DNA of 64,000 nt, from assembly GCF_042646085.1 (NCBI RefSeq), contig NZ_JBHRSZ010000007.1, positions 744,001-808,000 on the forward strand, given 5' to 3'. The notes beneath the pieces are model-generated. The model was not told the DNA's origin and searched no databases. It saw only the letters and a program-made list of their open reading frames with translations. Numbering within the stretch: position 1 is the stretch's first letter; each line of letters opens with the position of its first letter. The DNA comes from Litoribrevibacter euphylliae. Lineage in GTDB: Bacteria; Pseudomonadota; Gammaproteobacteria; Pseudomonadales; Litoribrevibacteraceae. The position numbers and the translations under genes were made by a program. Shown piece after piece: positions 16,935 to 25,779 of the stretch.

Positions 16935-19043
16935 TTAGTTCTGGACGCTTTCGATGATGTCTTTCCAGCTGACCAGTTTGAAATTCTGATTCTCCAGTGC
17001 ATAGCTGTCATCGATGTTGTACCAATCCTGAGCAATGAAGATACCCTCCGGGTAATCTGCACCCAAGTTGGCAGCAACGGCGTGAATGCCATCGGTATCG
17101 CTGGCTCCGTCGAGGCCTTCAGTGTCGTTTCCAATGATGGCGAAGTTGCCGATGACTTGATTGTTGTTATTGAGATCGTAAATCACGTAGGTGTTATTCC
17201 CTTGGCTGGACGCAATCAGGTATTTGTCGTTGCCATTGTCGTAAATGGTCAGGCCTTCCACATCGGCTACCAGTAATTCTCCATCGATCGCTGCGAAAAG
17301 AGTGGCTTCAGTCGATGCATTAGCATCGGCTTCGAATTGCCAAATGGCTTCGTCTTCTTCACCTATAAACAGCAGACCGGTTTGATCGTCCGCAACGCAG
17401 CCTTCCGGTTGTGATTCGACAGTCAGCGTTCTTACGATTTCACCCTCGACGCCTGCGTTGGTGAGAGTCAGTTGCCATTGCTCGGTGACACCGTTCTTGC
17501 CATTCACAAATACATAAGGCGTACCGTCGACCGCTTGATACATACACAGGCCATAGACCTCATCGACGTTCGAAATCAGTTCTGGTGCATCTTGATGGAC
17601 GTTATCACCAACAGCGGTTAATGGTTGAATGGGATCTTGTCCGCCTGTGGCTTCATTAATTGAATAAAGCGCAATGGTGTTGAGTTCGCGGTTAGACGCG
17701 GCGGCCAGAGCGAACGTTGTGCCATCCCAGTCAGTCACGTTAGCGCGAATATCGACGTTATTTGGTTTGCCACCTTCTAGATATTGAAGTTCGTTACCAT
17801 CGAGATCGTACGCCATCAAACCGCCTTGTTTATTGGTGGCGATGATCAGGCTCTGACTCGGATCGGTTGGGTGCAGCCAGAATGCCGGGTCATCGGCGGC
17901 ATCACCATCGTCGTCCACTTCCTGGGTTTCACCTTTGGAGGCTACCAAGGCGATGCCTTGAAAGGTCAGCTCACGATGGGTGAGTAGATTATTGACGTTA
18001 ATATTGGTTTCACTGGAAGCCATGGCGTAGGTATTTAGCTCGGTGAATGGAAGCTTTTCGTAGACCGGCTCATCGGCTTCGGTGTTGGCCAGCCATAAAC
18101 CATCGTATGCGACAGCAAGCGCTTTGGCTTCTTCAAGGGATTCCGGCAAGAATTGACCGGCGTATTCATTCTCATCTAAACGGTCATAGAGTAAGAAACC
18201 TTGCCCTTCGTCAGCGACGACTAGGTAGCCACCATTTTCTTGGTATATCAGATCCAGGCCTTCCACTTCTTCTAATCGACCCAGAGGATCAACGCTGTCG
18301 ACTAAATGGCGATCTTTGACGTTTTCCGGGTCGGCGCCGTATGCCCAGATACCTAAATCTTGTTCCGCGATGTAGAGGGTGGCGGTTTGATCGTCAATGA
18401 CACAGGCGCTCAGTTCTCCACCCACATTGAAGTTACGGACAGCGAGAGGATCGCCCAGGTTATCTTCAATAGTGCTGACGATTTGAGTACCGTCGTAAGT
18501 GAGCTTGTACTGAATGGCATCGCCATCTTCGGTGACGCCAGTGAGGCTAAGTGCACCAGTGGTGACATTCTTATAAAGACAAAGGGATTCGGCTTCGACG
18601 TCGACATTCAGCGTACCTAGATCAACTAGGGGAGCCGTTGTGTCGTTTTCGATGCTATAAAAAGCAAAACCGCCGTCATCGGGTAAACCAACTGCTAATA
18701 CGTCGATGTTGTTCCCCAGATTGTCTTCGATGTTGTAGCGGATATCTGCGCCTAACACTTCACGAGAATCGTCGTGAAAGAGTTGTGTTCCGTTTTGATC
18801 AAATACAGCCAGGCCGTCTTCTTCTAACGTCGCGATAAGGAAATGTTTACTTGCGTCTGTCGGGTCGTGCCAAACGGCTGCATCGGCAATGTCTTCGTAG
18901 CTTTGATTAGTAACCGTTTGGGTTTGAAGGCTGGCTACTTGGGCATTGTCGTCGGATGGGGTAGATGAAGAGCTATTGTCGTTGTCGCTACAACCGCTGA
19001 GTAGCGCGGTTACTGCAATCAGGGTGATAGAAGTTTTATTCAT
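16935..19043 (-). CDS. Two-domain beta-propeller phytase, lipoprotein
   Basis: Secreted calcium-dependent 3-phytase family, expected to release phosphate from phytate. The signal ends in LLSGCSD, a lipobox, so the protein should be lipid-anchored. Two full-length propeller modules lie in tandem, roughly residues 45-345 and 355-700. The second keeps the catalytic face: DDPAFWLHPTDP, TNKQGGLMAYD and PNNVDIR. The first has DAAVWHDPTD, LEEDGLAVFD and GADIRYN in the same positions, so the phosphate-binding Lys and Asn residues are missing. Dual-domain phytases with a defective N-terminal module are known. No Pho box could be picked out upstream. Confidence 0.88.
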   Translation of the reverse strand: MNKTSITLIAVTALLSGCSDNDNSSSSTPSDDNAQVASLQTQTVTNQSYEDIADAAVWHDPTDASKHFLIATLEEDGLAVFDQNGTQLFHDDSREVLGADIRYNIEDNLGNNIDVLAVGLPDDGGFAFYSIENDTTAPLVDLGTLNVDVEAESLCLYKNVTTGALSLTGVTEDGDAIQYKLTYDGTQIVSTIEDNLGDPLAVRNFNVGGELSACVIDDQTATLYIAEQDLGIWAYGADPENVKDRHLVDSVDPLGRLEEVEGLDLIYQENGGYLVVADEGQGFLLYDRLDENEYAGQFLPESLEEAKALAVAYDGLWLANTEADEPVYEKLPFTELNTYAMASSETNINVNNLLTHRELTFQGIALVASKGETQEVDDDGDAADDPAFWLHPTDPSQSLIIATNKQGGLMAYDLDGNELQYLEGGKPNNVDIRANVTDWDGTTFALAAASNRELNTIALYSINEATGGQDPIQPLTAVGDNVHQDAPELISNVDEVYGLCMYQAVDGTPYVFVNGKNGVTEQWQLTLTNAGVEGEIVRTLTVESQPEGCVADDQTGLLFIGEEDEAIWQFEADANASTEATLFAAIDGELLVADVEGLTIYDNGNDKYLIASSQGNNTYVIYDLNNNNQVIGNFAIIGNDTEGLDGASDTDGIHAVAANLGADYPEGIFIAQDWYNIDDSYALENQNFKLVSWKDIIESVQN

Positions 19044-19518
19044 TGGGTGTTCCTAGTCATGCTTCTGTTATTCATTTCTGTGATGCCTCATGTTCAAAGG
19101 CATATCTTTATTCGCTGTTGATAAGGTATTTGGTTACACAGCGCCAGGGCACACTAGAAAGGCGAGATTGCAGAGTTATGACACTTTTGGGGCGGTCATT
19201 TGGAAACGCAGGGAATCACGTCTAAATAGCAGAAGAGGTGTGAAAATATGAGCTCGCGGGACTAAATCTCATGCCAAGAAACCGCGATCAAAACGGAAAT
19301 TCGTGTTGAATGCGCCCATTTGACGTGCTTTTTAATCGAGAGCCCAAGAAAAACCTCTTCAATGACTTACAGTATTCAAAAGTGGCGTGAGCTGATGGGA
19401 CTTTTTTACACTTCGTTATCACCAAACTGTCATATCCAACCAGTACAACTGCCAGTGTTTCGTTTTGATGACACCAGGCGTTCAGTGTATTTCTTAGGGT
19501 GCTCTAAAGGGGGTTGTG
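19044..19518. other. Divergent intergenic region, phytase / degenerate GGDEF gene
   Basis: 475 bases between two divergent genes. I see no ORF with coding character, no repeat and no clear promoter. A single CTGTCAT at about 19427 resembles half of a Pho box but lacks the second half. A strong AAAGGGGG ribosome binding site (19506-19513) belongs to the downstream gene. Confidence 0.5.
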
Positions 19519-20493
19519 ATGTGGGATCTGTATTACCGAATTCGTTATTACGTGCATGATGTATGGCAGGGGTTGAAACCGCATCGCTTGTGGCTGGTTG
19601 TGGTGATAATGGTTGTGATCAGTCAATTGGGGATGAATGCCGCAAGTGGTGAACTAAAGCCTGTAACAGAACTCGATTGGATCGATATGTTTGGTGAAGG
19701 TGCCACTGCACTGTTTATTTTGGTGTGGTTGCTGATTGTTCTTTCCATTCGGTCACCTGGACGTGTGACTACTCTCTTTGCTTTGGGATTGTTGGGCATT
19801 TTTATCTCCAATTTTCAGGATCTTATAGATGAACTCTATCAGTTATCGGATGGCGTCGTGTGGGACAGTTGGTTGGAATCCATGCCTGTTGGCTTGCTGA
19901 TTCTGACGGCTGCGCTGTGGTTTTGGCGGACAGAACAACACCGCATTCAATCTTTCATGGAGCGACGTGGAGTGGTTTCTCGCATTTCGCAAGAGCCAAC
20001 GACCTGGGATAGTGGCTTAGCATTGCCGGAATACGATGCCTTTATAGCAAAGATTGACCCGAACTGTGATGACCAAATCTTGATGATGGTTCAGCTCGAT
20101 AATTTTCACGATGTGACGTATCAACGGGGCCGTTCTGAATCGGATCAGCTCGCGAACTCGTTTGTTGAGTTGCTGTTACTTCATCTTAGAGCTCAGGACA
20201 TGATGTGTCGCTATACGCCGGGTTGTTTCGTAATCTTGTTGACGCAGCTGGATAACGTAAGTGTTCTGCGTCTCCAACAGAGTATTGGCTGGTTGCTCGC
20301 CAGTTATTGCGATCGAGTTTATCGGGATCAATATGCGCTTTCGGTGTCATTTGGCATCTCAAACTGTGGTGATTCATTAAGTAGAGAATCATTAACTAAG
20401 GAGACATCAGAGCATTGGGTTGAACGAGCACGACAGAACCTTACGCCGTTTAATGATGCGTCCACTCATGCCTGTGAACAACTGGGCTGTTAA
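19519..20493 (+). CDS. Membrane protein with degenerate GGDEF domain (possible c-di-GMP receptor)
   Basis: 325 residues. Three or four hydrophobic segments lie in the first 135 residues (LWLVVVIMVVISQLG, ALFILVWLLIVLSI, LFALGLLGIFISNF, VGLLILTAALWFW). The C-terminal half aligns by eye with GGDEF domains: MCRYTPGCFVILL stands where RYGGDEFVILL would be, so the catalytic GGDEF is TPGCF and the domain should not make c-di-GMP. RAQD lies exactly five residues before it, the position of the RxxD inhibitory site. This resembles receptor-type degenerate domains such as PelD. ATG 19519 is chosen over GTG 19516 because of AAAGGGGG. An AraC regulator follows nine bases downstream. Confidence 0.7.
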   Translation: MWDLYYRIRYYVHDVWQGLKPHRLWLVVVIMVVISQLGMNAASGELKPVTELDWIDMFGEGATALFILVWLLIVLSIRSPGRVTTLFALGLLGIFISNFQDLIDELYQLSDGVVWDSWLESMPVGLLILTAALWFWRTEQHRIQSFMERRGVVSRISQEPTTWDSGLALPEYDAFIAKIDPNCDDQILMMVQLDNFHDVTYQRGRSESDQLANSFVELLLLHLRAQDMMCRYTPGCFVILLTQLDNVSVLRLQQSIGWLLASYCDRVYRDQYALSVSFGISNCGDSLSRESLTKETSEHWVERARQNLTPFNDASTHACEQLGC

Positions 20494-20502
20494 TGGTTTG
20501 CC

Positions 20503-21540
20503 ATGATGGCTAAATTGAATCTTCCGTGTTGGACCGAAGGGCATCACAAGGTGTTGAGTCCGACCGGGTATGTGTTTTCAGCGTTGGAGGTGGTCTTGGG
20601 GGAAGATCTGGGGTCTTGGTCTCAGAATCCCAAAGCGCATTATTTACTGCGTCGAACCGGGCTGTTCTGTGAGGATGTGTTGAGGCCGGACTGTCAGGTT
20701 TCGCCGAATCAGGTTGCGCGTTTGCTGGATAATCTTCGTAAAGAAGACCCGACCTTGAGCTTTGCTATCGCTCAACGTCTTTTGCCAGGCGTGCTGGAAA
20801 CGTCCAGCAATTTGCTCATGCATGCGCCGACGCTAGGTCATGCGTTAGAGGCCATTTGCCTACTGTGGTGGTGTCACTTTCCTTTGCTGGCGCCGAGAAT
20901 AAGACGTACGGACAACGCCTGTTTTATTGTGCTGGACGATGCGTATGGTGTCGCACAGTCCAACACCGACTTGTACGTGTTTTTGGCGGAAACTGTGTAC
21001 AGTGCGTTAATGACCTTTCTTAATTGGAGTTTTCAACAGGCCTTACCTTGGCAAGCTTCGTTCTCATATAACAAACCGAGTTGGCATCGCTTTTATCTCG
21101 GAAACACCGATATCGATGTTCGCTATCACCAGCCCATAACCTACCTGGCGATTTCGCAAAAGAACATGGGGGTGTCTCGTTCGATGGCGTCTGCCAGTGT
21201 TTTTACTATGGCAGAGCGTGCATTGGAGGGGAAAACGAAGCTCGACAGTTTAATTTTGTTGATGAAAGCCAGGATGAGGACCTCCCTGATTGAGGTGCCA
21301 AAACTGGAAGCGTTTGCCGATGAACTTGGTGTCAGTACGGCGACGTTAAAGCGCAAACTCAAACAGCATAACACCAGTTATCAAATGCTATGGAATCAGG
21401 TACGTTGGGAAGAGAGCTATTTTCTTAAACGTCATCATCGACTCAGTGATGATGAAATCGCCGGGCAGTTAAGTTTTTACGATGTCAGTAACTTTCGTCG
21501 ATTTTTAAGGCGATGGGAACGATCACGCTCGATCGGTTAG
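20503..21540 (+). CDS. AraC-family transcriptional regulator
   Basis: 345 residues. The C-terminal DNA-binding region has the first helix-turn-helix in LEAFADELGVSTATLKRKLK and the second in DDEIAGQLSFYDVSNFRRF, ending with an RRWERSR-type AraC tail. The N-terminal 200 residues (TGLFCEDVLRPDCQVSPNQV, HAPTLGHALEAICLLW) match the ligand-binding domain of the OruR/ArgR-like AraC group. It follows the degenerate GGDEF gene by nine bases, so the two are probably one operon. Its 3' end overlaps the minus-strand small ORF by four bases. The ligand is unknown. Confidence 0.88.
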   Translation: MMAKLNLPCWTEGHHKVLSPTGYVFSALEVVLGEDLGSWSQNPKAHYLLRRTGLFCEDVLRPDCQVSPNQVARLLDNLRKEDPTLSFAIAQRLLPGVLETSSNLLMHAPTLGHALEAICLLWWCHFPLLAPRIRRTDNACFIVLDDAYGVAQSNTDLYVFLAETVYSALMTFLNWSFQQALPWQASFSYNKPSWHRFYLGNTDIDVRYHQPITYLAISQKNMGVSRSMASASVFTMAERALEGKTKLDSLILLMKARMRTSLIEVPKLEAFADELGVSTATLKRKLKQHNTSYQMLWNQVRWEESYFLKRHHRLSDDEIAGQLSFYDVSNFRRFLRRWERSRSIG

Positions 21541-21764
21541 TGCAATGTTTTGTCGTCGGGCTGCTGTTGCTCTTGGCTGGACTCGGACTCTTTGACTTGT
21601 CGACGAACTTCCATCGCGACATATTCCAACTGGTCATCGTTGAGGTTGGAAACGTCCTGACCTTGCGCTTTGAGCAGTATGCGCAGCTCTTGCAGCTTTT
21701 TGCGTTTCTGCCAGGCTTTGGTGCCCGGCAGATAACTCACGAGTTTGCGAAGAGGGTTCGTCAT
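21537..21764 (-). CDS. Small protein of unknown function, downstream of rpiA
   Basis: 75 residues, highly charged and predicted helical (KAWQKRKKLQELRILLKAQG, then LNDDQLEYVAMEVRRQVKES), with a Gln/Ser-rich tail. I do not recognise a family. Its ATG shares a base with the rpiA stop (TAATG on the minus strand), so it is probably co-translated with rpiA, which supports it as a real gene. It overlaps the end of the AraC gene by four bases on the other strand. Confidence 0.6.
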   Translation of the reverse strand: MTNPLRKLVSYLPGTKAWQKRKKLQELRILLKAQGQDVSNLNDDQLEYVAMEVRRQVKESESSQEQQQPDDKTLH

Positions 21765-22441
21765 TAAACTGAAGCCTTGAGCGTGTTTACGCCCGTGCTG
21801 GTGCCAAGCATCAGTACATCGGCTGGTCGCAAAGCGAACAGGCCGTTAGTAATCACGCCCGTGATTTGATTGATCTTTTCTTCCAGTTCCATTGGCGAGG
21901 CAATTTTTAAGTTGTGAACGTCCAAAATTACCCCACCGTTGTCGGTGATGACACCTTCACGGTAAACCGGGTCACCGCCCAGCTTTACGATTTCACGCGC
22001 GACAAAACTACGAGCCATTGGGATTACTTCGACCGGTAATGGGAATTGCCCAAGCATCGGTACCATTTTGCTTTCGTCGGCGATGCAAATGAACTCTTTG
22101 GCGCAGGCCGCCACGATTTTCTCGCGTGTCAGTGCTGCGCCGCCGCCTTTAATCAATTCAAGACGCTCATTGGTTTCATCCGCACCGTCGATGTAAAACT
22201 CGAACGAGCCAACGGAGTTCAAATCATAAACAGGAATGCCATGATCTTTCAGGCGATCTTCAGTCGCTTTGGAGCTGGAAACCGCGCCATCAAACAAGTC
22301 TTTATGCTCGGCCAGTGCATCGATAAAAAAATTGGCAGTGGAACCTGTACCAATACCGATTACGCTGTCTTTATCCAGCTTAGGAAGAATGTATTCCAAA
22401 GCGGCTTGTGCAACGGCTTGTTTGAGTTCGTCTTGTGTCAT
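21764..22441 (-). CDS. rpiA: Ribose-5-phosphate isomerase A
   Basis: Interconverts ribose 5-phosphate and ribulose 5-phosphate in the pentose phosphate pathway. Signature segments are IGIGTGSTANFFIDAL, AVSSSKATEDRL, FYIDGADETNERLELIKGGG with the catalytic region, and ADESKMV. The open frame continues 14 codons upstream, but ATG at 22441 gives the standard MTQDELKQAVAQAAL and 225 residues, near the usual 219. It is divergent from ilvA, as in many gammaproteobacteria. Confidence 0.96.
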   Translation of the reverse strand: MTQDELKQAVAQAALEYILPKLDKDSVIGIGTGSTANFFIDALAEHKDLFDGAVSSSKATEDRLKDHGIPVYDLNSVGSFEFYIDGADETNERLELIKGGGAALTREKIVAACAKEFICIADESKMVPMLGQFPLPVEVIPMARSFVAREIVKLGGDPVYREGVITDNGGVILDVHNLKIASPMELEEKINQITGVITNGLFALRPADVLMLGTSTGVNTLKASV

Positions 22442-22561
22442 GTTTCCGGTTCCGAAGTGGGTAAAAGAATTGGCGCGAATCATATCAAACGGTAGCAGAC
22501 TTTTATAGAGATCTCCTGACCTTCTTTGCTTATTGAATGACCTCTCGACACGGCGGATTGC

Positions 22562-22590
22562 TTAACAGGGTGGATCAAACAGGTTATGCT
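22562..22590 (+). promoter_or_regulatory. Sigma70 promoter for ilvA
   Basis: TTAACA (22562-22567; five of six consensus) and TATGCT (22585-22590; four of six) are separated by exactly 17 bases and lie about 65 bases before the ilvA ATG. The position and direction fit ilvA. Confidence 0.6.
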
Positions 22591-22653
22591 AGCGGGTTCC
22601 CAAAATCGTGCTCTGAAGAGCAACTCATTTCTAGTCATTGATAAGGTAATATC

Positions 22654-24165
22654 ATGCTTCAGCAATACATCAAACGAATCCTGACGGCGCGTGTATACGA
22701 TGTGGCGATTGAATCGCCAATTGATCACGCTGGTTTTCTTTCAGAGCGTTTGGGTAACAATATTATTTTGAAGCGTGAAGATCTCCAGCCAGTGTATTCT
22801 TTCAAGCTTCGTGGTGCCTGCAATAAAGTAATGCAGCTTCCCGAAGAAGAACGTAAGCGCGGTGTCGTGGCTGCATCAGCCGGCAACCATGCGCAAGGTT
22901 TGGCGTTGGTGGCTCAACAATTGGGCTTACCTTGTACCATCGTGATGCCGAACACTACGCCAGACATTAAAGTGAAAGCGGTTCGAGCGCGAGGCGCGGA
23001 AGCAATCCTTAAGGGGGATACTTTCGATGAAGCCTTTGCGTATAGCCAAAAGCTGGTGGAAGAAAAAGGCTATGTCTATATCCATCCGTATGACGACGAA
23101 GACGTTATCGCGGGTCAGGGCACCATTGGTATGGAGCTATTGCACCAGACCAAAGGCGATCTTGATGCGGTGTTTGTACCTGTCGGCGGTGGTGGTTTAA
23201 TTGCCGGTATTGCGGCTTATATCAAGTACCTCAGACCAGACATTAAAGTCATTGGTGTGGAATCCAACGAATCCGCGTGTCTCTACGAAGCGATGAAAGC
23301 GGATGAACGTGTGATTCTTGATCAAGTTGGCATCTTTGCTGACGGTGTTGCTGTGGCGCAAATCGGGGAAAATACCTGGAAAGTCGCCCGCGATTATGTG
23401 GATGAAGTGATCACGGTTTCTACCGATGAAATCTGTGCCGCCATGAAAGATATCTTCAGTGATACCCGTGCAATCTCTGAACCGGCGGGTGCCTTGGGTG
23501 TGGCAGGTCTTAAAAAATACGTTGAGCGGGAAGACGTTGAGAACAAAAATCTGGCGGCCATTGTCAGTGGTGCGAATACCAATTTTGACCGCCTGCGTCA
23601 TGTAGCGGAACGAGCTGAAATAGGTGAAAAGCGCGAAGCCTTGTTTGCAGTGACTATTCCCGAGCGTCCTGGTGCGTTCAGAAAGTTCTGCGAGCTGTTG
23701 GGCAAACGCAACATTACTGAATTCAACTATCGCTATTCAGACAACGATCAAGCGCAGATCTTTGCGGGCATTCAGTTAGCTGATCAGAATGATCGTCATT
23801 CCGTGGTAGACGTGCTGAATAGTGAAGATTATTTGGTGATGGACTTAACCGAAAATGAAATGGCGAAAGTACACGTTCGCTACATGGTCGGTGGGCGTGC
23901 TGATAACGTTAATGATGAAGTCGTGTATCGTTTTGAGTTCCCGGAACGCCCTGGCGCTTTGATGCGTTTCTTGAATCAGTTAGGTCACAAGTGGAATATC
24001 TCGATGTTCCATTATCGCAACCATGGTGCTGCGTATGGCCGTGTGTTGGCTGGTTTGCAAGTGCCCGAGGATGAGCGTGGACTTTTACGAGAATATATGG
24101 ATAAATTGGGCTATCGTTATTGGGAAGAAACGGATAATCCTGCTTATCAATTGTTCTTGAAATAA
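22654..24165 (+). CDS. ilvA: Biosynthetic threonine ammonia-lyase
   Basis: PLP enzyme converting threonine to 2-oxobutanoate, the committed step of isoleucine synthesis. The PLP lysine is K51 in YSFKLRGACNK, and the glycine-rich cofactor loop is VPVGGGGLIAGIA. Two C-terminal ACT-like regulatory domains (from about residue 325: ALFAVTIPERPGAFRKFCEL, and from about 425: RFEFPERPGALMRFLNQL) show it is the long, allosterically controlled form, 503 residues. Isoleucine inhibition is expected from the family. ATG 22654 follows AAGGT. Confidence 0.97.
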   Translation: MLQQYIKRILTARVYDVAIESPIDHAGFLSERLGNNIILKREDLQPVYSFKLRGACNKVMQLPEEERKRGVVAASAGNHAQGLALVAQQLGLPCTIVMPNTTPDIKVKAVRARGAEAILKGDTFDEAFAYSQKLVEEKGYVYIHPYDDEDVIAGQGTIGMELLHQTKGDLDAVFVPVGGGGLIAGIAAYIKYLRPDIKVIGVESNESACLYEAMKADERVILDQVGIFADGVAVAQIGENTWKVARDYVDEVITVSTDEICAAMKDIFSDTRAISEPAGALGVAGLKKYVEREDVENKNLAAIVSGANTNFDRLRHVAERAEIGEKREALFAVTIPERPGAFRKFCELLGKRNITEFNYRYSDNDQAQIFAGIQLADQNDRHSVVDVLNSEDYLVMDLTENEMAKVHVRYMVGGRADNVNDEVVYRFEFPERPGALMRFLNQLGHKWNISMFHYRNHGAAYGRVLAGLQVPEDERGLLREYMDKLGYRYWEETDNPAYQLFLK

Positions 24166-24227
24166 ATACTATAAGGTGCTGATTTCAAAGAACTGTTTAT
24201 GTACTAAAGCACGTTTTTGGAATTAGC

Positions 24228-25010
24228 ATGCATTTACGTTTTGCCCGTCTTAAAAACCCTTTTTGTCAGCTGGTACTTATACTGGCTGGCGTTTCTATGT
24301 TGTGCTCTCCAGGCTATGCCGATCCGAAAAAGAGTGACCATGTTCACTTGGGAACAGGGGATTGGCCGCCTTTAATTAGCCCAGAAGAGGATGGCTTTGG
24401 GCCGATTTCTCAGATTGTAGTCGAAAGTTTCGAGCATGAGGGGATTACCCCTATTCTGCGTTTTTGGCCTTGGTCTCGTACCATGGAAAACTTGAACGAA
24501 GGTAATATTGATGCCAGTTATGCGTGGCGCAAAACGGATGAACGGCTTGAGACGTATGCATTCAGTGATCCAGTTTATGACACGGGTAATGTGTTTTTCT
24601 ATCGTAAGGGGTATCCGTTTGATTGGACGGTCATTGAAGACCTTAAGGCCTATCGGATTGGTGGTGTGCTCGATTATGCGTATTCCAACGAGTTCGTCGA
24701 AGCTGAAAAAGCGGGTGTACTAAAGCTCGATCGCGTAGCAGATGAAAAGCAGCTTATTTATTTATTGTTAGCAGGCCGAATCGATGCCTTTCCTGCATCG
24801 AAAGTTGTCGGTACTGAGTTGTTACGCCAGCTGGCTCCCGATCAGTTCGATGAAGTGGTGATTCATCCTAAACGAGTTTCAAGTCATCCGCTTTTCTTGA
24901 TTACCCCAAAAAACGAACAAGGCCAGAAACTGATAGAGCGTTTTAACCGTGGTCTTTCTGCCATAAGAGAAAGCGGTCGTTATGATGCCATCAACAACCG
25001 CTTTCAATAG
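24228..25010 (+). CDS. Orphan periplasmic solute-binding protein, SBP family 3
   Basis: 260 residues with a signal peptide (LVLILAGVSMLCSPGYADP). The mature part has the amino-acid-binding-protein layout: LGTGDWPPLISPEEDGFGP near its start, WPWSRTMENLNEGNIDASYA and ...YAFSDPVYDTGNVFFYRKG. No permease or ATPase gene is next to it. Orphan proteins of this group in marine gammaproteobacteria may act as sensors or scavengers, but the ligand is unknown. ATG 24228 has GGA seven bases upstream. Confidence 0.82.
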   Translation: MHLRFARLKNPFCQLVLILAGVSMLCSPGYADPKKSDHVHLGTGDWPPLISPEEDGFGPISQIVVESFEHEGITPILRFWPWSRTMENLNEGNIDASYAWRKTDERLETYAFSDPVYDTGNVFFYRKGYPFDWTVIEDLKAYRIGGVLDYAYSNEFVEAEKAGVLKLDRVADEKQLIYLLLAGRIDAFPASKVVGTELLRQLAPDQFDEVVIHPKRVSSHPLFLITPKNEQGQKLIERFNRGLSAIRESGRYDAINNRFQ

Positions 25011-25025
25011 CCTGATTAAATTTAG

Positions 25026-25048
25026 TTAAGGAACCTCTGTACAAGTCC
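25026..25048 (+). mobile_element. Solo end of the MITE family
   Basis: TTAAGGAACCTCTGTACAAG from 25026 matches the left terminal repeat at 9477 with two or three changes. No partner end in inverted orientation was found nearby, so it looks like a remnant. Confidence 0.55.
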
Positions 25049-25068
25049 CTTAATTCAAACCGATTGAT

Positions 25069-25377
25069 TTACTTCTTTTGTAGCGCGTTAAAGGCTGCCA
25101 TTTGTTCTTCGGTTGCTGGTTGTTGATGCTTTTCCTTCCATTCGCTGTAAGGCATACCGTAAATGCGTTCACGTGCCTGATCATCCGTTAGTTCAACCCC
25201 TAAATCATCGGCTGCAGCTTTATACCATTTCGAAAAGCAGTTGCGGCAGAAACCAGCCAGGATCATTAACTCAATATTCTGAACGTCTTTGCGATTATCA
25301 AGATGGGCTAATAAACGTCTGAATGCCGCTGCATCCAACTTGTCCTGTTGTTCTTGAGTCAGTTCTGGTGAAGTCAT
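25069..25377 (-). CDS. DUF1244-family protein
   Basis: 102-residue protein of the conserved DUF1244 family. The central stretch AAAFRRLLAHLDNRKDVQNI, then LMILAGFCRNCFSKWYKAAA, is highly characteristic, including the paired cysteines in GFCRNCFSKW, followed by ARERIYGMPYSEWKEKHQ. No signal peptide or membrane segment. The biochemical role of the family is not established. A solo repeat end lies 20 bases beyond its stop. Confidence 0.88.
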   Translation of the reverse strand: MTSPELTQEQQDKLDAAAFRRLLAHLDNRKDVQNIELMILAGFCRNCFSKWYKAAADDLGVELTDDQARERIYGMPYSEWKEKHQQPATEEQMAAFNALQKK

Positions 25378-25578
25378 GTTGCTACCCTTATGTGAATTAA
25401 ATTTGTCTAGATGGATTCTTAGAAGCTTTCAAATACTCGCTCAGAGTTTCTGTAAGTATAAAAGGGTCGCATTAATCTGAGAAAGGTTCGAGTAAATATA
25501 AGCAGAAAGCTAGACGACACTGGTTGAGACAGTTAGAATTCCGCCTTCCTTTCTGAGAACATTTCGTTCTTCAAGGAT

Positions 25579-25655
25579 GCACCCGTAGCTCAGCTGGATA
25601 GAGCGTCGCCCTCCGGAGGCGAAGGCCGCGCGTTCGAATCGCGCCGGGTGTGCCA
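25579..25655 (+). tRNA. tRNA-Arg (anticodon CCG)
   Basis: A 77-base cloverleaf: acceptor GCACCCG/CGGGTGT, D-arm GCTC...GAGC, anticodon stem TCGCC/GGCGA with loop CTCCGGA (anticodon CCG, codon CGG), variable AGGCC, T-arm GCGCG-TTCGAAT-CGCGC, and encoded CCA at 25653-25655. All stems pair fully except a G-U at the end of the acceptor. No integrase gene is adjacent. Confidence 0.97.
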
Positions 25656-25779
25656 TTTTCTTCAGAGTTCTTCTTTTGTTTTTCCTTTTAGCTGATTTTT
25701 TGATCAATTTCTTTTCAAATGATTTCATTCTGATAGTATTGGCGCCTTTTTAACCTCAGGCACGAGCAGTTACCCAGAA

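Noticed and set aside
19420..19450. Pho box upstream of the phytase or the GGDEF-like gene
   Set aside because: Only one CTGTCAT half-site is present, without the second direct repeat, and it lies on the side of the wrong gene.
25510..25728. Minus-strand ORF of 72 residues over the tRNA
   Set aside because: It lies across the tRNA-Arg gene and its sequence is the complement of the tRNA; no coding evidence.
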